DNA of 12,734 nucleotides. It comes from Clostridia bacterium. GTDB lineage: Bacteria; Bacillota; Clostridia; Christensenellales; UBA1242. Within the stretch, counting starts at the first letter, position 1. Each line of letters starts with the position of its first letter. Position numbers and translations under genes: made by a program. Positions 5,784-12,734 of the stretch are shown piece after piece. The notes beneath the pieces are model-generated. The model was not told the DNA's origin. It worked only from the letters and a program-made list of their open reading frames with translations, and did not search any database. The stretch spans positions 1 to 12,734 of the forward strand of contig JAFQBZ010000092.1 in the NCBI GenBank assembly GCA_017399515.1. Reading direction: 5' to 3'.

Positions 5784-6299
5784 ATGGAAAATAAAAGTTT
5801 TAATATTAGTCAAATTTTAAATGCAACCAGTGTGAAAGAGTTAGACTCGATTAACGAAGTGCAACTTATCATTTTTGGGCAAGAAAGACACAGTCAAATG
5901 ATTTTCGACTATAACACAATGATAGCAAATTATGGCACAATTAATTATGAAGTGTGCGTTAGACAAGAAGAAATTGCGGTGCTTCACGGAAAAAGTGGAA
6001 TTGCTAGATTGTTTATGGGCAAGAAGTATGACGAGCGAATTGCTGTGCTTGAAAAAGAAATTGAAGAAATTGAAGCGGATAAAAAGGGGCTTGATGTTCT
6101 TGCTGATGAAGCACTTCGTTGCATTCAACGCTTTGAAGAAGAAATGAAAGAAACAGCAAAAAGGGTAATGATTGCAACCGGACTCACCGTAGACGGTTTC
6201 ATTGATGTTTATAACAAGAAAAGAAGAGAACTTATTCAGTCAGCAAAAAACACAAAGAAAACTGAAGAACCAGCAGGACCTTCTCAAAGAGGCGAATAA
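5784..6299 (+). CDS. Coiled-coil hypothetical protein (family B, copy 2)
   Basis: This unrecognised protein has 171 residues. The N-terminus (FNISQILNATSVKELDSINE) resembles LFLSDSSLEELEKSKG in the preceding gene. Residues 69-81 carry the core motif (GKSGIARLFMGKKY), followed by a long acidic/basic helix (RIAVLEKEIEEIEADKKGL) and then LTVDGFIDVYNKKRREL, also shared with the preceding protein. It lacks that protein's Pro/Ala linker, ending in a short basic then neutral tail (AKNTKKTEEPAGPSQRGE). CGGAGA (5775-5780) precedes ATG 5784. The spacing of 87 bp and same orientation suggest a common transcript, modulated by the hairpins between. It is soluble, with no TM or signal peptide. Confidence 0.85.
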   Translation: MENKSFNISQILNATSVKELDSINEVQLIIFGQERHSQMIFDYNTMIANYGTINYEVCVRQEEIAVLHGKSGIARLFMGKKYDERIAVLEKEIEEIEADKKGLDVLADEALRCIQRFEEEMKETAKRVMIATGLTVDGFIDVYNKKRRELIQSAKNTKKTEEPAGPSQRGE

Positions 6300-6300
6300 A

Positions 6301-6323
6301 AGTGGGCTTAATGCTCATTTTTT
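6301..6323 (+). terminator. Intrinsic terminator after the 5784 gene
   Basis: AGTGGGC (6301-6307) pairs with GCTCATT (6313-6319) using two G-U pairs, loop TTAAT, followed by T's to 6323. It starts directly after the stop codon. The stem is short, so termination may be partial. Confidence 0.68.
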
Positions 6324-6324
6324 A

Positions 6325-6358
6325 TTGCTAATAAAAATGTAAAATGTTAATATAAAAT
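6325..6358 (+). promoter_or_regulatory. Weak candidate promoter for the 6384 gene
   Basis: TTGCTA (6325-6330) and several AT-rich -10 candidates (TAATAT 6348-6353 at 17 bp; TAAAAT 6353-6358 at 22 bp) lie between the terminator and the gene. None is a clear match. The stretch ATAATGGGAAATTGGGGGACATTATG up to the start codon at 6384 loosely recalls the duplicated leader at 1357 and 4998, but lacks its stem-loop. Confidence 0.35.
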
Positions 6359-6383
6359 TGATAATGGGAAATTGGGGGACATT

Positions 6384-6746
6384 ATGTCACGAATGATAGA
6401 TATTGAATATGAGCCATCGCGACTGATTTCAAGTTGCAACGAAGACCTTTCGCGAATAAGAAGTGATATAAACACGGCAGAGCGTAATCTTGAAAGACTT
6501 GAAAAGCGTTCAGGAATGGATAAACTTTTTCATATGGGCGAAATAAAAAGAAAAAAAGAAATTTTAAAACGCGAAATTGAAGACTTAAAAAGAAAACTTG
6601 CCATTGTTGAAAAAGAACGCGAATTTTATTCAAGGTGGGGAACAAAAATTCCTGAAGGCGAAGCCGGAAAAGAAATGCGTAAACTTTTAGAAGCAAGACA
6701 AGAAAAACTTGATATTTTAACCATGATTGAATGTGGACTTATGTAA
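6384..6746 (+). CDS. Short coiled-coil hypothetical protein (family B-like, copy 3)
   Basis: This 120-residue protein is unrecognised. A frame opens at TTG 6372, but that overlaps the ribosome binding site GGGGGA (6374-6379). ATG 6384 is the better start (MSRMIDIEYEPSRLIS). Most of the protein is a predicted coiled coil (IRSDINTAERNLERLEKRSG, KKEILKREIEDLKRKLAIVEKE). Residues 41-57 carry KRSGMDKLFHMGEIKRK, in line with GKSGIARLFMGKKY of the preceding protein, and the helix after it also aligns (ILKREIEDLKRKL against VLEKEIEEIEADK). It seems a shortened, more diverged member of the same family. The C-terminus is MRKLLEARQEKLDILTMIECGLM. Similarity is judged by eye and may be inflated by coiled-coil composition. 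A strong terminator follows. Confidence 0.8.
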   Translation: MSRMIDIEYEPSRLISSCNEDLSRIRSDINTAERNLERLEKRSGMDKLFHMGEIKRKKEILKREIEDLKRKLAIVEKEREFYSRWGTKIPEGEAGKEMRKLLEARQEKLDILTMIECGLM

Positions 6747-6778
6747 AAACACACCGAAAACTTTGCGGTGTGTTTTTT
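6745..6778 (+). terminator. Intrinsic terminator after the 6384 gene
   Basis: AAAAACACACCG (6745-6756, starting within the stop codon) and CGGTGTGTTTTT (6766-6777) form a perfect 12-bp stem with a 9-base loop and a T run. This closes the accessory island before the rpoB promoter region. Confidence 0.92.
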
Positions 6779-6914
6779 GTTTGCTAAAAATAAATTTGAT
6801 TAAAATTTTTATTTTTGAAAATGGCAAAAATTTTATGGTCAAGTTGCACAAATTTGTTTTGGTAACAATATGTCAAAAAATTCACATAAATGCACAAATT
6901 TTCAGGGAAAAATA
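6779..6914. other. AT-rich region upstream of the rpoB promoter
   Basis: No supportable gene is present; a 63-codon open frame here begins inside the previous gene and has no RBS or coding character. TGCACAAATTT occurs twice (6845-6855 and 6891-6901), 46 bp apart, close upstream of the rpoBC promoter. The A/T tracts next to the -35 could act as an UP element. Both roles are inference. Confidence 0.4.
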
Positions 6915-6943
6915 TTGACACTCTTTGACATTAGTGGTATTAT
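6915..6943 (+). promoter_or_regulatory. Promoter of the rpoBC operon
   Basis: TTGACA (6915-6920), 17 bp, TATTAT (6938-6943). A second TTGACA (6925-6930) lies 10 bp downstream of the first and is badly placed for this -10. Predicted transcription starts near 6950, giving a leader of nearly 200 nt. This places an rpoBC-specific promoter directly before rpoB. No rplJ or rplL lies upstream, although those genes commonly precede rpoB. Confidence 0.85.
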
Positions 6944-6949
6944 GTAGTA

Positions 6950-7145
6950 GCATACCCTAACTATTGTTGAGAGTCCGTCTATTTTGGCTTTAGTTATGGT
7001 TATATAAGTCATAAGTGTAGGTGTGGTGTTGGCTTTAGGTCTTATTTTTCCAACATTCACACAGAATCGACTATCTTCTTGACTTGCTCGAAAATTTTTA
7101 CTTAATCAAATAAAATGACTATTTAAAATTTTTATGGAGGACTAC
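6950..7145 (+). promoter_or_regulatory. Long structured 5' leader of rpoB
   Basis: This stretch is non-coding. GTGTGGTGTTGG (7021-7032) pairs with CCAACATTCACAC (7050-7062), with one wobble and one bulge, around a 17-base loop. TTGGCTTTAG occurs twice (6984-6993 and 7029-7038); the second copy spans part of the hairpin's left arm and loop. There is no U-tract terminator. I do not recognise a known riboswitch or a ribosomal protein leader. GGAGG (7136-7140) at its end is the rpoB ribosome binding site. Confidence 0.5.
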
Positions 7146-10100
7146 ATGAGTAGCATTAACCAAAAAGTCAAATTAGAAAAATTCGGTAATACTGAAAGAT
7201 ACAAATTTGGTAAGATTAAAGAGGTTAAGGAGATACCATATCTTGTTGAAGTTCAAAAAGATAGTTATCAAAGTTTCATAACAAAAGGTATTCGCGATGT
7301 TCTTCGCGATTTTTCTCCAATCACTGATACTGACAACTTGAATCGTTCAGATGCTAGAGAAGACAACACAGATGCTCGTGTTGAACTTTACTTCTTAGAG
7401 CACACTCTTGAAAACAAGCCAAAGTATACCGAAGCAGAATGTAAATCAAGAGATGCAACATACGCTGCTCCACTTAAAGTTAAAGTGAGATTGGTTTACA
7501 AAGAAACAGGCGAGGTCGTTGACCAAGAAGTTTACATGGGTGATATTCCTATCATGACTGACAACGGTTCATTCATCATCAATGGTGCTGAAAGAGCAAT
7601 CGTTAGCCAACTTGTAAAAAGCCCTAGCGTTTACTGCTCACAAGGCGTAAACAAAGCAGGTAACTTCGTTACCGAAACAGACATCATTCCAGCGCGTGGT
7701 GCTTGGATTGAGTTTGAAGAAGACAACAACGGAATCATTTGGGTTCATGTTGACCGTTCAAGAAAAATGGTTGGTACCATTTTCCTTAGAGCACTTGGAA
7801 TTTCAAGTGACGAAGAACTTTTAGAAATGTTCGACAACGACCCATCAATCGTTAAAACAATCGAAAAAGACCCAACAAAATCTATGGACGAAGCATTGAT
7901 TGAAATTTCAAAAAGACTTCGCCCAGGTGAAGTTTTCAACTTGAAAGCAATCAAGAAAGACTTAGAAAAGAGATTTTATTCAACCAGAAGATATGATATC
8001 ACAGGCGTTGGTAGACACAAATTTAACCAAAAATTAAGTTTAGCAACAAGAATCGAAGGCAAAACTCTTGCTGAAGACATTGTTATTAACGGCGAAGTTT
8101 ACGCTGCAGCAGGCGAAGTTCTTGATGAAGAAAGAGCAATGTTTGTTCAAAACGCGGGCGTTAACAAAGTTGCTGTTGAAGGCAAACTTTCAAAATTCTA
8201 TGTTCTTGGCAACAACCGTGTTGACCTTAAAGCATACACAGGTTTAGATGCTGACAAACTTGAAATTGACGAACTTGTTCACCTTCCAACACTTCTTGAA
8301 GTGTTAAAAGGCAAGAAAACTATTGCTGAAAAAGAACAAGCAATCATTGACAATCGTGATGAACTTCTCGGTCGCCATGTGTTCTTTGATGATATTTTAT
8401 CAGCAGTTAACTATCACCTTTGCTTAAAGCAAGGTCTTGGAAATCTTGACGATGTTGACCACCTTGGCAACCGTAGAATCAAGACTGTTGGTGAACTTTT
8501 ACAAGCACAATTCTTTATTGGCATGGCAAGACTTGAAAGAGTTATCTCTGAAAGAATGCAAGTTCAAAATGTTGAAGAAATCAGCCCTAGCACACTTATC
8601 AATGTTAGACCTGTTTCTGCAGCAATTCGTGAATTCTTTGGTTCAAGCCAAATGTCACAATTCATGGAACAAACAAACCCAATCGCTTCTCTTACACACA
8701 AGAGAAAAGTTTCATCTATCGGTCCTGGTGCGTTAACTCGTGAAAGAGCCGGCTTTGATGTTCGTGATGTCCACTACACACACTATGGTCGTTTGTGTCC
8801 AAACGAAACCCCTGAAGGTCAAAACATCGGTCTTATCAACTCTCTTGCAACTTATGCAAAGATTGATAAATATGGCTTCGTTGAAGCACCATATAGAAAG
8901 ATTGATAAAGCAACCGGAAAGGTTACTGACGAAGTTGTTTACATGACAGCAGATGTCGAAGAAAAATATGTTATTGCGCAAGCAAACGAAGACCTTACTG
9001 AAGATGGCAAACTTTTACACGAAAAAGTTACTTGCCGTAAGAAAGGCGAAATCGTGGAACTTCCAAGAGAACAAATCGACTTTATCGATGTTTCTCCAAA
9101 AGAACTCGTTTCTATCGCTACAACACTTGTTCCGTTAATTGAAAACGACGACACCACCCGTGCGATGATGGCGTCAAACATGCAACGACAAGCCGTTCCA
9201 CTTTTAAAAACTGAAGCGCCAATCGTTGGCACAGGCACAGAACACAAGATTGCTGTTGACTCTGGTGTTATGGTTGTTGCTAAAAACGATGGTATTGTTA
9301 AATATGTTTCAAGTGAAAAAATTATCGTTGAAACAAAAGATGGCGAAGATGTTTATGTTCTTATCAAGTTTGTTCGTTCAAACTCAGGAACATGTATGCG
9401 TCAAAAGCCAATCGTTGAACATGGTCAAATGGTTAAAGCAGGTGATGTTCTTGCTGATGGTCCATCAACAAACAATGGTGAACTTTCAATCGGTAAAAAC
9501 ATTCTTGTTGCATTCATGCCATGGGAAGGATACAACTTCGATGACGCGATCTTAATTTCAGACGAACTTGTTGAAGATGATGTCCTCACTTCTATCCATA
9601 TTGAAGAATATGAGCAAGATGCTCGTGACACAAAACTTGGACCTGAAGAAATCACAAGAGATATTCCAAACATTGGTGAAGATGCTCTTGTTAACCTTGA
9701 TGAAAACGGTATCGTTAGAATCGGTGCTGAAGTTACCACAGGTGACATTTTGGTTGGTAAGGTTACACCAAAAGGTGAAACTGAACTCACCCCAGAAGAA
9801 AGACTTCTTCGTGCTATCTTTGGTGAAAAAGCAAGAGAAGTTCGTGACACATCACTTCGTGTTCAACACGGTGAAGGTGGTATTGTTGTTGATGTTAAAG
9901 TGTTCACTCGTGAAAACAAAGACGAACTTGCAACCGGCGTTAGCAAACTTGTTCGTGTTTACATCGCTCAAAAGAGAAAAATGAGCGTTGGTGACAAGAT
10001 GTCAGGTAGACACGGAAACAAGGGTGTTGTTTCAAGAATTCTTCCAAAAGCAGATATGCCATTCATGGCTGACGGAACTCCTGTTCAAATTCTTTTGAAC

Positions 10101-10880
10101 CCACTCGGCGTTCCTTCGCGTATGAATATTGGACAACTTCTTGAAGTTCACTTAGGTTTCATTGCTAAGGCTCTTGGTTGGAAAATTGCAACACCAGTAT
10201 TCGACGGTGCAAAAGAAGCAGATATCCAAGAATTATTTAGAGAAAACAACTTCCCAGAAGATGGAAAAATCCAACTTTATGACGGAAGAACAGGTGAACC
10301 ATTTGAAAACAGAACCACTGTTGGTATCATGTATATGTTAAAACTTCACCACTTAGTTGTTGATAAAATGCACGCTAGATCAACCGGACCTTACTCACTC
10401 GTTACTCAACAACCTCTTGGTGGTAAAGCACAACTTGGTGGTCAAAGATTTGGTGAAATGGAAGTTTGGGCTCTTGAGGCTTATGGTGCTTCTAACATTC
10501 TCCAAGAAATGCTCACAGTTAAATCAGACGATGTTGTTGGTCGTCTTAAAACATACGAAGCCATTGTTAAAGGTGAAAACATCACCGAACTTGGTATTCC
10601 TGAATCATTCAAAGTTCTTATCAAAGAACTTCAAGGTCTTGCACTTGATATTAAAGTGCTTACTGAAGACAAGCAAGAAATTGGTCTTAAAGATTTAATG
10701 GAAGACGATAGAGATATTCCAGAACCAATTAGAAGTAAGCCAAACAGAAACGAACAAGAAGTTGAAGTTGAACTTGGTTCTTCTGTTGAAGACCTTATGT
10801 CAAGCGACCTTGCTGGTGATTCAAAAGTTATCGATAATGATGACGCTGGAAGCCTTTTTGACTTCGATGACGACTTATAA
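7146..10880 (+). CDS. rpoB: DNA-directed RNA polymerase subunit beta
   Basis: Complete, 1244 residues, typical of Gram-positive beta subunits without large insertions. ATG 7146 is chosen because an in-frame ATG at 7134 runs into the RBS GGAGG (7136-7140). Motifs in order: YLVEVQKDSY near the N-terminus, GSFIINGAERAIVSQLVKSP, YDITGVGRHKFNQKL, the rifamycin pocket (GSSQMSQFMEQ, THKRKVSSIGPG), YGRLCPNETPEGQNIGL, NMQRQAVPLL, the active-site neighbour GYNFDDAILIS, KVTPKGETELTPEERLLRAIFG, DKMSGRHGNKGVVSRILP, and the C-terminal clamp HARSTGPYSLVTQQPLGGKA and RFGEMEVWALEAYGA. The tail is acidic (SLFDFDDDL). Substitutions of note against E. coli: E508 at the D516 position, and D799 at the E813 position beside the active site. 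Tandem stops TAATAA end the gene, and rpoC begins 50 bp later. Confidence 0.98.
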   Translation: MSSINQKVKLEKFGNTERYKFGKIKEVKEIPYLVEVQKDSYQSFITKGIRDVLRDFSPITDTDNLNRSDAREDNTDARVELYFLEHTLENKPKYTEAECKSRDATYAAPLKVKVRLVYKETGEVVDQEVYMGDIPIMTDNGSFIINGAERAIVSQLVKSPSVYCSQGVNKAGNFVTETDIIPARGAWIEFEEDNNGIIWVHVDRSRKMVGTIFLRALGISSDEELLEMFDNDPSIVKTIEKDPTKSMDEALIEISKRLRPGEVFNLKAIKKDLEKRFYSTRRYDITGVGRHKFNQKLSLATRIEGKTLAEDIVINGEVYAAAGEVLDEERAMFVQNAGVNKVAVEGKLSKFYVLGNNRVDLKAYTGLDADKLEIDELVHLPTLLEVLKGKKTIAEKEQAIIDNRDELLGRHVFFDDILSAVNYHLCLKQGLGNLDDVDHLGNRRIKTVGELLQAQFFIGMARLERVISERMQVQNVEEISPSTLINVRPVSAAIREFFGSSQMSQFMEQTNPIASLTHKRKVSSIGPGALTRERAGFDVRDVHYTHYGRLCPNETPEGQNIGLINSLATYAKIDKYGFVEAPYRKIDKATGKVTDEVVYMTADVEEKYVIAQANEDLTEDGKLLHEKVTCRKKGEIVELPREQIDFIDVSPKELVSIATTLVPLIENDDTTRAMMASNMQRQAVPLLKTEAPIVGTGTEHKIAVDSGVMVVAKNDGIVKYVSSEKIIVETKDGEDVYVLIKFVRSNSGTCMRQKPIVEHGQMVKAGDVLADGPSTNNGELSIGKNILVAFMPWEGYNFDDAILISDELVEDDVLTSIHIEEYEQDARDTKLGPEEITRDIPNIGEDALVNLDENGIVRIGAEVTTGDILVGKVTPKGETELTPEERLLRAIFGEKAREVRDTSLRVQHGEGGIVVDVKVFTRENKDELATGVSKLVRVYIAQKRKMSVGDKMSGRHGNKGVVSRILPKADMPFMADGTPVQILLNPLGVPSRMNIGQLLEVHLGFIAKALGWKIATPVFDGAKEADIQELFRENNFPEDGKIQLYDGRTGEPFENRTTVGIMYMLKLHHLVVDKMHARSTGPYSLVTQQPLGGKAQLGGQRFGEMEVWALEAYGASNILQEMLTVKSDDVVGRLKTYEAIVKGENITELGIPESFKVLIKELQGLALDIKVLTEDKQEIGLKDLMEDDRDIPEPIRSKPNRNEQEVEVELGSSVEDLMSSDLAGDSKVIDNDDAGSLFDFDDDL

Positions 10881-10930
10881 TAAGCGACTTTAAATAAAAC
10901 TTTTTAGATATTTAAATTAAGGGGAAAGAT

Positions 10931-12734
10931 ATGTTTGAATTAAACAACTTTGACTCAATGCAAATCGGTCTTGCAAGTCCAGAGAAAATTCGTGAATGGT
11001 CTTACGGCGAAGTTACAAAACCTGAAACCATTAACTACAGAACACAAAAGCCTGAAAGAGACGGCTTGTTCTGTGAAAGAATTTTTGGACCTACAAAAGA
11101 CTGGGAATGTCATTGTGGAAAATATAAAAGAATTCGTTATAAAGGCGTAGTCTGTGATAAGTGTGGCGTTGAAGTTACTCGTGCCAAAGTGAGAAGAGAA
11201 AGAATGGGTCATATCGAACTCGTTACTCCTGTTTCACACATTTGGTACTTCAAGGGCGTTCCTTCAAGAATTGGAACACTTTTGAACATTTCAATTAAGA
11301 AACTTGAACAAGTTTTATATTTCACATCTTTCATTGTTACAGACCCTGGAACAACTGAATTTGAATATAAACAAATTTTAAACGATAGAGAATATCGTGA
11401 AGCCGTTGAAAAATATGGCTCAAAAGCATTTAAGGCTGGTATGGGTGCTGAAGTTATTAAGCAACTCTTATCAGAAATTGACCTTCAAAAAGAATCAGAT
11501 GAACTTAAAGTTATCTTGAAAAACTCAAAAGGTCAAAAGAAACTCAGCGTTGCAAAAAGACTTGGACTTGTGGATTCATTCCTTAAAACCGGTTCAAGAC
11601 CTGAATGGATGATTCTTGATGTGCTTCCTGTAATCCCACCAGAACTTCGTCCAATGGTTCCACTTGATGGTGGAAGATTTGCAACAAGCGATTTGAACGA
11701 TTTATACAGAAGAGTTATCAATAGAAATAACAGACTTAAGAAACTTACTGAACTTGGTGCTCCTGAAATTATCTGCAGAAACGAAAAGCGTATGCTTCAA
11801 GAAGCCGTTGACGCTTTAATCGATAACGGCAGAAGAGGCAAGCCAATCGCAGGTGCTGGAAACAGAGAACTTAAATCTCTTTCTGGTCTTCTTCGTGGTA
11901 AGCAAGGTCGTTTCCGTCAAAACCTTCTTGGTAAGCGTGTTGACTATTCTGGTCGTTCAGTTATCGTCGTTGGACCATACCTTAAAATGTATCAATGTGG
12001 TCTTCCAAAAGAAATGGCTCTTGAACTTTTCAAACCATTCATCATGAAAAGACTCGTTGATTTAAACCAATCACACAATATTAAGAGCGCAAAACATGTT
12101 GTTGAAAGAGCAAGACCAATCGTTTGGGATGTTCTTGAAGATGTTATTAAAGATCACCCAGTTCTTTTGAACCGTGCTCCAACACTTCACAGACTTTCAA
12201 TCCAAGCGTTTGAACCTGTTCTTGTTGAAGGTGGCGCTATGAGATTGCACCCACTCACTTGTGCAGCGTTCAACGCTGACTTCGACGGTGACCAAATGGC
12301 TGTCCATGTTCCACTTTCAATCGACGCTCAAACAGAAGCGCGTTACCTTATGATTGCTTCAAACAACATTTTGAAACTTTCAGACGGTGAACCAATTTCT
12401 GTTCCTTACCAAGATATGCTTTATGGTATTTATTACCTTACTGTAGAACTTGCTGGGGAAAAGGGTGAAGGCAAAATCTTTGCTGATATTGACGAAGCAA
12501 TCATGGCTTATCAAACCGGCAATGTAAGTTTACACTCAAAAGTTAAAGTTAGAGTTCAAAAAGAAATCGATGGAAAGGTTTACTCAACTCTTCTTGATAC
12601 CACTGTTGGTAGAATGATTTTCAATCAAGCAATCCCAGAAGGTATTGGAATTATTGAAAGAAACACTCCAGAAGATATGCTTAAGAACGAAGTTGAATAT
12701 GCTGTTGATAAAAAGAATATGAAAAAGATTATCA
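10931..12734 (+). CDS. rpoC: DNA-directed RNA polymerase subunit beta', 3' end outside window
   Basis: Beta' forms the clamp and holds the catalytic Mg of RNA polymerase. The frame is open from ATG 10931 to the window edge, 601 codons, about half the usual Gram-positive length. AAGGGGAAAG lies just upstream. Seen in order: the N-terminus (SPEKIREWSYGEV, KPERDGLFCERIFGPTKDWEC), the zinc ribbon cysteines C60, C62, C75 and C78, the lid and rudder region (KGKPIAGAGN-like, LSGLLRGKQGRFRQNLLGKR), VDYSGRSVIVVGP, and the catalytic NADFDGDQMAVH with Asp450, 452 and 454. Two normally well-kept positions differ: Tyr350 in GPYLKMYQCG, usually GPELKM, and Tyr493 in PYQDMLYG, usually PSQD-x-x-LG. It is co-transcribed with rpoB; the 50-bp gap shows no terminator or promoter. 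The trigger loop and C-terminal clamp are beyond the window. Confidence 0.97.
   Translation, partial: MFELNNFDSMQIGLASPEKIREWSYGEVTKPETINYRTQKPERDGLFCERIFGPTKDWECHCGKYKRIRYKGVVCDKCGVEVTRAKVRRERMGHIELVTPVSHIWYFKGVPSRIGTLLNISIKKLEQVLYFTSFIVTDPGTTEFEYKQILNDREYREAVEKYGSKAFKAGMGAEVIKQLLSEIDLQKESDELKVILKNSKGQKKLSVAKRLGLVDSFLKTGSRPEWMILDVLPVIPPELRPMVPLDGGRFATSDLNDLYRRVINRNNRLKKLTELGAPEIICRNEKRMLQEAVDALIDNGRRGKPIAGAGNRELKSLSGLLRGKQGRFRQNLLGKRVDYSGRSVIVVGPYLKMYQCGLPKEMALELFKPFIMKRLVDLNQSHNIKSAKHVVERARPIVWDVLEDVIKDHPVLLNRAPTLHRLSIQAFEPVLVEGGAMRLHPLTCAAFNADFDGDQMAVHVPLSIDAQTEARYLMIASNNILKLSDGEPISVPYQDMLYGIYYLTVELAGEKGEGKIFADIDEAIMAYQTGNVSLHSKVKVRVQKEIDGKVYSTLLDTTVGRMIFNQAIPEGIGIIERNTPEDMLKNEVEYAVDKKNMKKII

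Noticed and set aside
6372..6383. Start of the third coiled-coil gene at TTG 6372
   Set aside because: The codon overlaps the RBS GGGGGA serving ATG 6384.
1320..6778. Mobile element, integron, CRISPR array or prophage
   Set aside because: No transposase, integrase, terminal repeats, spaced direct repeats or structural phage genes were seen.
6727..6918. 63-codon open frame after the 6384 gene
   Set aside because: It begins inside the previous gene, crosses its terminator, has no RBS and reads like translated AT-rich intergenic DNA.
7134..7145. Start of rpoB at ATG 7134
   Set aside because: That ATG overlaps the GGAGG that serves ATG 7146.
1..12734. tRNA or rRNA genes
   Set aside because: No cloverleaf with a GTTCRANNC arm and no rRNA signature sequence was found in the gaps by eye.

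Overview
The window comes from an AT-rich bacterium, probably a low-GC Bacillota (Clostridia-like, possibly uncultivated and gut-associated). The basis is strong GGAGG or GGGGAG ribosome binding sites, textbook TTGACA-17-TATAAT promoters, U-tract terminators, a compact RNA polymerase beta subunit of 1244 residues, and small membrane or coiled-coil proteins of a kind familiar from Clostridia. The genetic code looks standard, and every complete gene ends in TAA. This placement is inference, since no rRNA gene is present.

Layout. Positions 1-1155 hold the 3' part of an EF-Tu gene (tuf), interrupted by a single in-frame TAA at 913-915 and followed by a strong terminator. Positions 1320-6778 form an accessory island of eight small or unrecognised genes between conserved genes. 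It has four parts. (a) Two convergent, paralogous two-TM proteins (1392-1826 + and 1880-2341 -), the second preceded on its own strand by a 75-residue hypothetical gene (2407-2634 -). (b) A divergent operon encoding a 582-residue protein with an ADP-ribosyltransferase-like N-terminus and an HD phosphohydrolase-like C-terminus (2805-4553), plus a small two-TM protein (4577-4876). (c) Three consecutive charged, helical proteins (5034-5696, 5784-6299, 6384-6746) that share a G/S-hydrophobic-x-R/K-L/I-F-x-x-x-K core motif and look like diverged tandem paralogs. (d) Several compact regulatory cassettes. The promoter-leader-RBS unit in front of 1392 is nearly repeated in front of 5034, although the two genes belong to unrelated families.

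Positions 6779-7145 are a non-coding region with a strong promoter and a leader of nearly 200 nt for rpoB. Positions 7146-10880 are complete rpoB. Positions 10931-12734 are the 5' part of rpoC, running off the window. These two genes encode the beta and beta' subunits of RNA polymerase and form an operon. They and tuf use C-ending codons (AAC, TTC, ATC) far more than the island genes do, as expected for highly expressed genes.

Most unusual points: the nonsense codon in an otherwise perfect tuf; the ART-like/HD fusion with an ATTGTA operator-like array over its promoter; the duplicated promoter-leader cassette serving two protein families; the coiled-coil paralog triplet; and RpoB substitutions in the rifamycin pocket and beside the active site.
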